DNA of 64,000 nucleotides, taken from NCBI GenBank assembly GCA_024693925.1, contig JAILKH010000004.1, positions 55,938 to 119,937 of the forward strand. The letters run 5' to 3'. The DNA comes from Lachnospiraceae bacterium (GTDB lineage Bacteria; Bacillota; Clostridia; Lachnospirales; Lachnospiraceae). The notes under the pieces were generated by a model that saw nothing but the letters and a program-made list of their open reading frames with translations, ran no database searches and was not told the origin of the DNA. Position numbers and translations under genes: made by a program. Below, in pieces: positions 58,398 through 64,000 of this stretch (the stretch's first letter is position 1; each line of letters starts with the position of its first letter).

Positions 58398-58426
58398 ATG
58401 CCGCCGTTAAAACGGCGGCATTTATT
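58398..58426 (+). terminator. GC-rich hairpin between clpX and lon
   Basis: ATGCCGCCG (58398-58406) pairs with CGGCGGCAT (58413-58421), loop TTAAAA, followed by TTTATTG. It resembles an intrinsic terminator with an imperfect T tract and ends only 24 bases before the lon ATG. Confidence 0.65.
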
Positions 58427-58444
58427 GAAAGATGGGGAAACAGT

Positions 58445-60793
58445 ATGCCTGTACGAGCATATAAAAAAAAGATCCCGGTAGTTTCTGTCAGTTCTTTGGC
58501 GGTAATTCCCGGAATGATAATACATTTTGATATAGTAAAAAACGGAGTAATAAAATCTATTGAAAAGGCAATGGTATCAAAAGAGCAACAGATTTTTATT
58601 ACGATGCAAAAAGATTCCGGTAAAGCTGTTCCGACCTTTGATGAACTGTGTACTATGGGCTGTATAGCTGTAGTAAAGCAGGTTCTTAAACTTCCGAATA
58701 AAACTATAAGAGTTTTGGTGGAAGGAATAAAAAGAGGTGAATTGCTTGAATTAACAGAGGATGAAACGGGTTGCCAAGTGGGTTTGGTTAAGCCTGTTAT
58801 AGATAGAAATCCGCTTAGTTATGAGGAAGAAAATGATCCTGACAGAGTAGCAATAATTCAGTCATTCATGGAAATGATGAGAGAATATCTTAAGTATAAT
58901 CCAAAGGTTGAAAAAATTCTCAGTAAATGTAAAGTTTCTCATATTTCCTTTAGTGCCTTGATGGATATGTATGCATCGCATTTGCCCATGACTTCAAAAG
59001 ACAGACAGAAACTGCTGGATGCTAAGAATGATCGCGATCAGGCAATAATTTTTTGTGCAATTCTAGAGAATGAAATGAATATTCTCCGTGTCAGAAAAGA
59101 TATTCAGGAACAGGTTAGGGAGAGAGTTGATAAGAATCAGAAAGAATATTATTTAAGAGAGCAGATGAAAGCCATAAAGGAAGAACTTGGTGAACGTAAG
59201 TCAATATCCGATGAAGATGAATATCTTGAAAAAACAGAAAAATTAAATGCTTCTGATGAAGTTAAAGAAAAATTAAAAAAAGAGATAGAGCGGTTATCTA
59301 TGGCATCTTCATATTCATCTGAAAGCGGAGTTATCAGGGGATATATAGAAACAATATTGGAACTTCCCTGGAGAAATGAGTCGAAGGATAATGATAATCT
59401 TGATGATGCACAGAAAATACTGGACGAGGATCATTATGGGCTTAAAAAGGTTAAGGAGAGAATGCTTGAGTTTCTGGCGGTAAGAAATTTGAATAAAAAT
59501 GAGTCTTCTGATACACCTATAGTATGTTTGGTAGGACCTCCGGGAACAGGTAAGACAAGTATTGCCAAGTCAGTTGCCCGAGCGCTGAATAAAAAGTATG
59601 TAAGAATAAGTCTCGGTGGTGTTCGGGATGAAGCAGAGATAAGAGGACATAGAAAAACATATGTAGGCGCAATGCCGGGACGGATTGTTGCCGGGTTAAA
59701 GCAGGCAGGGGTTAATAATCCCTTATTTCTGCTTGATGAGATCGATAAGATGAGTAGTGATTATCGGGGAGATACAGCTTCGGCATTACTTGAAGTACTT
59801 GATAGTGAACAGAATAATAAGTTCCGGGATCATTATGTAGAATTACCGATCGATCTTTCCGGAGTATTGTTTTTGGCAACGGCTAATTCTTTGAATGATA
59901 TTCCCGGACCGTTGCTGGATAGAATGGAAGTTATAGAGGTAAACAGTTATACGGAAAATGAAAAGCTGCATATCGCAAAAGAATATCTGATAGCTAAGCA
60001 ACTTCAAAAAAATGGATTGAAGAAGAGTCAGCTTATGATTAATGATAAGGCACTGGAGTTATTGATACGTGGATATACCCGAGAGGCCGGTGTAAGAGGA
60101 CTCGAGCGTAAGATAGGTGAGATATGTCGAAAAACCGCCAGAGATATTTTGCAAAACGGTAAGAAGAGTGTGCGTATAACCCATAATAATCTGGAAAAAT
60201 ATTTAGGAAAAATCCGTTATGAGTATGATAAGGCCAATGAAGAAGATCAGGTAGGTATAGTACGAGGATTGGCATGGACTACAGTAGGTGGAGATACATT
60301 ACAAATAGAAGTTAATGTAATGCCTGGGAAAGGTGAACTTAAATTGACCGGACAGTTGGGAGATGTTATGAAGGAATCTGCCCAGGCCGGGGTTAGTTAC
60401 ATTCGTTCTGTAAGTGATAAAGACAATATAGAGGAAGATTATTTTTCAAAGCATGATATTCATATTCATATTCCTCAGGGAGCGGTTCCCAAGGATGGTC
60501 CATCAGCGGGTATAACAATGGCAACCGCTATTTATTCTGCCATTACAGGAATACCGGTAAAGGGTGATGTTGCCATGACAGGTGAGATTACATTACGTGG
60601 CAGGGTGCTGCCTATAGGAGGACTTAAAGAGAAAACTTTGGCTGCGAAAAATGCGGGGATAAAAACCGTATTGGTTCCTAAGAAGAATAAAAAAGATATA
60701 GAAGAAATATCAGAGGAAATATTAACCGGGCTTAATATAGTCTATGTTGATAATATGGATGAAGTACTCAGATATTCACTTAATAGGAGATAA
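58445..60793 (+). CDS. lon: ATP-dependent Lon protease
   Basis: Homohexameric AAA+ serine protease degrading misfolded and regulatory proteins. 782 residues: N-terminal substrate domain (about 1-200), coiled coil, Walker A GPPGTGKTSIAK near 361, Walker B LFLLDEIDK near 425, and a C-terminal protease domain with catalytic Ser near 688 (KDGPSAGIT) and Lys near 730 (GGLKEKTLAA). The ATG at 58445 (MPVRAYKKKIPVVSVSSLAVIPGM) is preferred; the upstream extension of 17 residues would run through the clpX-lon hairpin. Confidence 0.96.
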   Translation: MPVRAYKKKIPVVSVSSLAVIPGMIIHFDIVKNGVIKSIEKAMVSKEQQIFITMQKDSGKAVPTFDELCTMGCIAVVKQVLKLPNKTIRVLVEGIKRGELLELTEDETGCQVGLVKPVIDRNPLSYEEENDPDRVAIIQSFMEMMREYLKYNPKVEKILSKCKVSHISFSALMDMYASHLPMTSKDRQKLLDAKNDRDQAIIFCAILENEMNILRVRKDIQEQVRERVDKNQKEYYLREQMKAIKEELGERKSISDEDEYLEKTEKLNASDEVKEKLKKEIERLSMASSYSSESGVIRGYIETILELPWRNESKDNDNLDDAQKILDEDHYGLKKVKERMLEFLAVRNLNKNESSDTPIVCLVGPPGTGKTSIAKSVARALNKKYVRISLGGVRDEAEIRGHRKTYVGAMPGRIVAGLKQAGVNNPLFLLDEIDKMSSDYRGDTASALLEVLDSEQNNKFRDHYVELPIDLSGVLFLATANSLNDIPGPLLDRMEVIEVNSYTENEKLHIAKEYLIAKQLQKNGLKKSQLMINDKALELLIRGYTREAGVRGLERKIGEICRKTARDILQNGKKSVRITHNNLEKYLGKIRYEYDKANEEDQVGIVRGLAWTTVGGDTLQIEVNVMPGKGELKLTGQLGDVMKESAQAGVSYIRSVSDKDNIEEDYFSKHDIHIHIPQGAVPKDGPSAGITMATAIYSAITGIPVKGDVAMTGEITLRGRVLPIGGLKEKTLAAKNAGIKTVLVPKKNKKDIEEISEEILTGLNIVYVDNMDEVLRYSLNRR

Positions 60794-60817
60794 TAAGATG
60801 AGGTATAATGCGATAGT

Positions 60818-61411
60818 ATGAAGATAAAAAGTGTTAATCTTGAAACCGTTTGTGGTATTACGTCCAAATTACCGGATAATCAATTGCCGGAAATAGCCTT
60901 TGCCGGAAAAAGTAATGTGGGTAAATCATCACTTATTAATGCGTTGATGAACAGAAAATCATTGGCAAGGACTTCCGCACAACCCGGGAAAACCCAAACA
61001 ATAAATTATTATAACATTAATGATGATCTGTATTTTGTTGATCTTCCGGGTTACGGATATGCAAAGGTATCAAAGGAAGTAAAAGAAAAATGGGGCAAGA
61101 TGATTGAGAGGTACTTAAGGAGTTCGCGGCAGCTTAAGGTAGTATTTTTATTGTTGGATATCAGGCACGAACCTTCTGTAAATGATGTCGGTATGTATGA
61201 ATGGATCATAAGTAACGGATATGTGCCTGTAATAATTGCAACAAAGCTTGATAAGATCAATAGAAGTCAGGTAAATAAAAATATAAAAATAATACGTGAT
61301 AAGTTAAAAATCGATGAAGAGGTAAGAATTATTCCTTTTTCTGCCTTAAATAAACAGGGACGTGATGAGATATATGATACAATAGAAGAATATCTTGAGA
61401 TTTCCGAATGA
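60818..61411 (+). CDS. engB: Ribosome biogenesis GTP-binding protein EngB/YsxC
   Basis: 197-residue GTPase needed for 50S assembly. G1 AGKSNVGKSSLINAL near 30, switch region TSAQPGKTQTINYY, G3 VDLPGYGYAKV near 73, G4 ATKLDKI near 145, G5 PFSALNKQG near 176. It follows lon after 24 bases in the conserved order. Confidence 0.96.
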   Translation: MKIKSVNLETVCGITSKLPDNQLPEIAFAGKSNVGKSSLINALMNRKSLARTSAQPGKTQTINYYNINDDLYFVDLPGYGYAKVSKEVKEKWGKMIERYLRSSRQLKVVFLLLDIRHEPSVNDVGMYEWIISNGYVPVIIATKLDKINRSQVNKNIKIIRDKLKIDEEVRIIPFSALNKQGRDEIYDTIEEYLEISE

Positions 61412-61469
61412 TCGGGAAGAATTGATTGATAGTTCAGTATGTATTCATTTGTGGAGGATACAGTCGATA

Positions 61470-62636
61470 ATGGTAGGTTTGCTGATTAAAATTCTTGTTA
61501 ATGATTATAAAAACATACGAGATGAAAGAGTTAGAAGAGGATGCGGAATAGTATGCAGCTGGTCATCTATAATTTTTAATATTTTATTATGCTGTATTAA
61601 GGTTTTTGCCGGAATTATGTCAGGATCTGTTGCCATAACTACAGATGCAGTTAACAATCTTACAGATGCCGGTTCATCTTTTATTAATATAATAGGATTT
61701 AAAATGTCGGGACGTAAACCTGATACCGAGCATCCTTTTGGACATGGCAGATTAGAATATATAGTTGGTATGATAATATCAATTTTGATTGTTGTGTGTG
61801 GTGTAGAGCTTGGTAAAGCATCTGTAACTAAAATAATCGATCCAAGAGATATTTATACTGCCAAGGCGGTATTTATTATTTTGGTTATCAGTATTTTTAT
61901 TAAAATATATATGTTTACTTATAACAAGAAGTATGGTGAATTAACTGATTCTCCCATATTAAAAGCATCATCCGCAGATTGTTTTATGGATGTGATCGCC
62001 ACTACTTCAGTTCTTATATCTGTAGTAATATATGAATTTTCGGGTATTAATATAGATGGATGGTGTGGATTAATAGTTTCAGTCATAATTATTTATTCCG
62101 GTATTAGTTCGGTTAAAGATACTATAGATCCTCTGCTTGGTTGTAAACCCGATCCGAAATATGTGGAACTTATAGAAAAATATGTTCTTGCGCAAAAGGA
62201 TGTTTTGGGAATGCATGATCTGATAATACATAATTATGGGCCCGGGAGAAATATTATTTCTTTACATGTTGAGGTCTCTGCGACTTCTAATATAGTTGAA
62301 GCGCATGATGTTATAGATAATATTGAAAGGAAGTTAAAGGAAGTTCTTAACTGTGATTGCGTAATACATATGGATCCTATTGTAGTGGATGATTCAATAA
62401 CCGGAAGGATGCGTGATTTTATCAGGATAATTGTAACTAATGTTGATCCAAGACTTAAGATAGATGACTTCAGGATGGTTCAGGGAGTGACTCATACAAA
62501 TATTATTTTTGACCTGATAATACCAAATGAAATAAATGTGAATGATGATGAGATAGTTGCCAGGATCAAGGATAAGGTGCGTGAGTTGCCCGGTAATCAT
62601 TATGCAATAATAAATGTTGAAAAGCCATTTATTTGA
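61470..62636 (+). CDS. Cation diffusion facilitator family transporter
   Basis: 388 residues. The six-helix CDF core has metal site residues in TDAVNNLTDAGSS (about 51-60) and SADCFMDVIATTS (about 171-180), plus HPFGHGRLEY. The C-terminal ferredoxin-like dimerisation domain contains HDLIIHNYGPGRNIISLHVEV. About 80 further residues (from about 310) form what looks like a second, degenerate ferredoxin-like unit. It should export divalent cations such as Zn, Mn or Fe; specificity is unclear. The ATG at 61470 follows GGAGG by 12 bases; an earlier in-frame start would overlap engB and adds atypical sequence. Confidence 0.9.
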   Translation: MVGLLIKILVNDYKNIRDERVRRGCGIVCSWSSIIFNILLCCIKVFAGIMSGSVAITTDAVNNLTDAGSSFINIIGFKMSGRKPDTEHPFGHGRLEYIVGMIISILIVVCGVELGKASVTKIIDPRDIYTAKAVFIILVISIFIKIYMFTYNKKYGELTDSPILKASSADCFMDVIATTSVLISVVIYEFSGINIDGWCGLIVSVIIIYSGISSVKDTIDPLLGCKPDPKYVELIEKYVLAQKDVLGMHDLIIHNYGPGRNIISLHVEVSATSNIVEAHDVIDNIERKLKEVLNCDCVIHMDPIVVDDSITGRMRDFIRIIVTNVDPRLKIDDFRMVQGVTHTNIIFDLIIPNEINVNDDEIVARIKDKVRELPGNHYAIINVEKPFI

Positions 62637-62642
62637 GGGAAT

Positions 62643-62671
62643 TTGCTAACTTAATAAAATTCTGTTATAAT
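62643..62671 (+). promoter_or_regulatory. Strong promoter for the small acidic membrane protein gene
   Basis: TTGCTA (62643-62648) and TATAAT (62666-62671), spacer 17, with a TGT extended -10. The predicted start is near 62678, so the leader is about 105 nt and contains an 11-base T run (from about 62701) and the palindrome CCTAGG. Confidence 0.75.
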
Positions 62672-62783
62672 ACTAGTGATTATATATGTAGAGATTTTAA
62701 TTTTTTTTTTTGAAACCGGATTAAGGTGATTTTATGATTTTTGCATAGTATGGTCCTAGGATAAATGAAAGGAAGAGTGGGGT

Positions 62784-63107
62784 GTGGATATTATGAATCT
62801 TGATAACTTAAATGATATTGTAAAGACTGTTAAGGCTACGGAAGCCCTGGGAGTTGCTAAAGCCAATGATATACTAAATGTGGTAAAGGCTAACGAAATA
62901 ATCAGGAAGAAAGAAGAAGAAGATAAAAAAACCAATTTTGTTTTGATAGTTTGTACAATATTGGTATCGGTTGCTGCAATAGCAGCCATTGTATATGGTC
63001 TTTATTGTTATTTCACACCGGATTATCTGGATGATTTTGATGATGATTACGATGATGAATTTGATGACGAATTTGATGATGATTTTTTTGAGAATGAAGA
63101 TGAATGA
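62784..63107 (+). CDS. Small single-pass membrane protein with highly acidic C-terminal tail
   Basis: 107 residues, not recognised. Three parts are visible: an N-terminal helix with a repeated VK.(T/V)KA.E/NAL/I pattern (DIVKTVKATEALGVAKAND, ILNVVKANEIIRKKEE; about 10-45), one membrane helix (about 50-72), and a tail of about 28 residues that is almost all Asp/Glu with spaced Phe/Tyr (DDFDDDYDDEFDDEF-type). GTG at 62784 is 8 bases after GGAAG and is preferred; ATG at 62793 is the alternative. Strong own promoter suggests high expression. It ends 6 bases from the convergent gene, with no terminator between them. Confidence 0.65.
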   Translation: MDIMNLDNLNDIVKTVKATEALGVAKANDILNVVKANEIIRKKEEEDKKTNFVLIVCTILVSVAAIAAIVYGLYCYFTPDYLDDFDDDYDDEFDDEFDDDFFENEDE

Positions 63108-63113
63108 TCGTAA

Positions 63114-63938
63114 TTATACAAAGCAAGTGCAGATAAGCCATACTATTCCAAAACATATGGGCTGATGAAGTATATATATTAGTAAGCTTTTGGTGCCGAG
63201 TTGAGATAGAAAAGGTATTTTCTTCTTTCCTATCCCGGTGATGGATTTATTTTTGAGTATAGGCTCGCTTAAAATGTATCCCAGAGTATATATAAATATC
63301 CAGGGGATCAGCGGGAAATAATCGGCTGAATAAAAATCCGGCGTAGGGAAACCGATTGGTATAAGTGCATCATGGCAATACAATGATTTTGGCAGGTATA
63401 TCAATGCATGATATCTGGTTCCTATGTATCCGTTTGGAATATGTTTTGTGAAAATAAACAGAAAAAGACAGATCAATGTATATAGAATTACGGCAGGGAC
63501 ACTTTTGTTCTTGCCGTTTTTAAAATTGAGAGAGAATAGTTTATCGATAGGGATCATTAGCAGTGTTGCAATACCCATAAATGTCAAAATGCCATAATAG
63601 ATTACCTGATCGGGCATAAAAATAAGAGTAACAAATGTAATAAGTGTTCCGAGTATGATTAAAGATATACCGCGTTTTAATGCATTTTTTTTCCCTAATG
63701 GCCAAACAATCCCGGATATAAGTATGAAGGAAGTACAAATTGATTGCTGCCATATAAAGGATCCGGGTTTTGTTATCCATGACGGATCCTTGGAAAATAC
63801 AACAAAGTAATCGTAGCAACTATGATAAAGGATCATACTTATCATAGTAAGCGCTCTTAAAGTATCTATTAGATAGTTTCGCTCCCTGTGTTGTTTTTTT
63901 TGGTCTTCTTTTTGAGTATTTATAAATGTTTGTATCAT
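63114..63938 (-). CDS. HGSNAT-like (heparan-alpha-glucosaminide N-acetyltransferase family, DUF1624) membrane protein
   Basis: 274 residues with seven to eight membrane helices. The family signature RNYLIDTLRALTMISMILYHSCYDYFVVF near the N terminus includes the conserved His, and the C terminus has SLLIYILHQPICFGIVWL. Bacterial members are presumed membrane acyltransferases acting on extracellular or cell-wall sugars; substrate unknown. The ATG at 63936-63938 lacks a clear ribosome-binding site, but no better in-frame start is seen before the window ends. Upstream bases to 64000 are AT-rich and hold its promoter region, not resolved. Confidence 0.82.
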   Translation of the reverse strand: MIQTFINTQKEDQKKQHRERNYLIDTLRALTMISMILYHSCYDYFVVFSKDPSWITKPGSFIWQQSICTSFILISGIVWPLGKKNALKRGISLIILGTLITFVTLIFMPDQVIYYGILTFMGIATLLMIPIDKLFSLNFKNGKNKSVPAVILYTLICLFLFIFTKHIPNGYIGTRYHALIYLPKSLYCHDALIPIGFPTPDFYSADYFPLIPWIFIYTLGYILSEPILKNKSITGIGKKKIPFLSQLGTKSLLIYILHQPICFGIVWLICTCFV

Positions 63939-64000
63939 TTTTTTGCAAAAGCATGCTCTTTCCTGATTATCTAATAATATTAATATATAATATACATATT

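Noticed and set aside
1..64000. CRISPR arrays, insertion sequences, prophage, tRNA and rRNA genes
   Set aside because: I looked for regularly spaced repeats, transposase or integrase motifs, and tRNA T-loop or rRNA signatures in the gaps and saw none; all gaps except 12712-13183 are shorter than about 300 bases.

Overview
The window looks like chromosomal DNA of a low-GC, anaerobic Firmicute, most likely a Lachnospiraceae (Butyrivibrio/Roseburia-like) gut or rumen bacterium. This is inferred from gene content and order: a single-chain PurL with its own glutaminase domain; nusB-xseA-xseB-ispA-dxs-tlyA-nadK-argR-recN in the clostridial order but without spoIVB-spo0A after recN; a PPi-dependent phosphofructokinase; glycogen metabolism genes; and tig-clpP-clpX-lon-engB. 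Most genes lie on the + strand. No tRNA, rRNA, CRISPR array, insertion sequence or prophage was seen.

Layout. 0-8.4 kb: 5'-truncated Na/Pi cotransporter, purL, rpsO and pnp; rpsO has a promoter plus a leader of about 119 nt, and pnp has a long hairpin leader. 8.6-12.7 kb: a visibly more GC-rich accessory patch with a decayed FtsX/MacB-type permease gene (internal deletion plus frameshift) followed by an intact GAF-ABC ATPase fusion. 12.7-13.2 kb: an AT-rich 472-bp gap with two exact DnaA boxes. 13.2-26.6 kb: deoB, prfC, a transglutaminase lipoprotein, then the Asp23-to-recN housekeeping cluster (transcription antitermination, ExoVII, isoprenoids, NAD kinase, ArgR, RecN). 26.7-28.8 kb: an unknown exported protein with a structured leader, and an acyl-ACP thioesterase.

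28.8-47.3 kb is dominated by carbohydrate metabolism: glgA (- strand), TrhA/hemolysin III, a B12-binding radical SAM protein, a cysteine synthase-like enzyme, an ABC-F protein, glgP, then a compact sugar-utilisation locus. That locus has a GH13_18 sugar phosphorylase and a P-loop kinase on the - strand, divergent from a LacI regulator, an ABC sugar importer (binding lipoprotein plus two permeases) and MalQ on the + strand. The 16-bp palindrome ACTTATGCGCATAAGT occurs in the lacI/kinase divergent region and in front of the importer, which ties the locus into one regulon. glgP carries a different LacI-type operator.

47.5-64 kb: two adjacent unrecognised genes (a helical soluble protein and a very large polytopic membrane protein), pfp, a DJ-1 family protein, the tig-clpP-clpX-lon-engB protein quality-control cluster, a cation diffusion facilitator, a small membrane protein with a highly acidic tail, and a convergent HGSNAT-like membrane acyltransferase.

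The most distinctive content is the GH13_18/kinase/importer regulon, the pnp leader hairpin, the DnaA-box gap, and the orphan GAF-ABC ATPase behind a broken permease. All family assignments come from reading motifs by eye; no database search was run.
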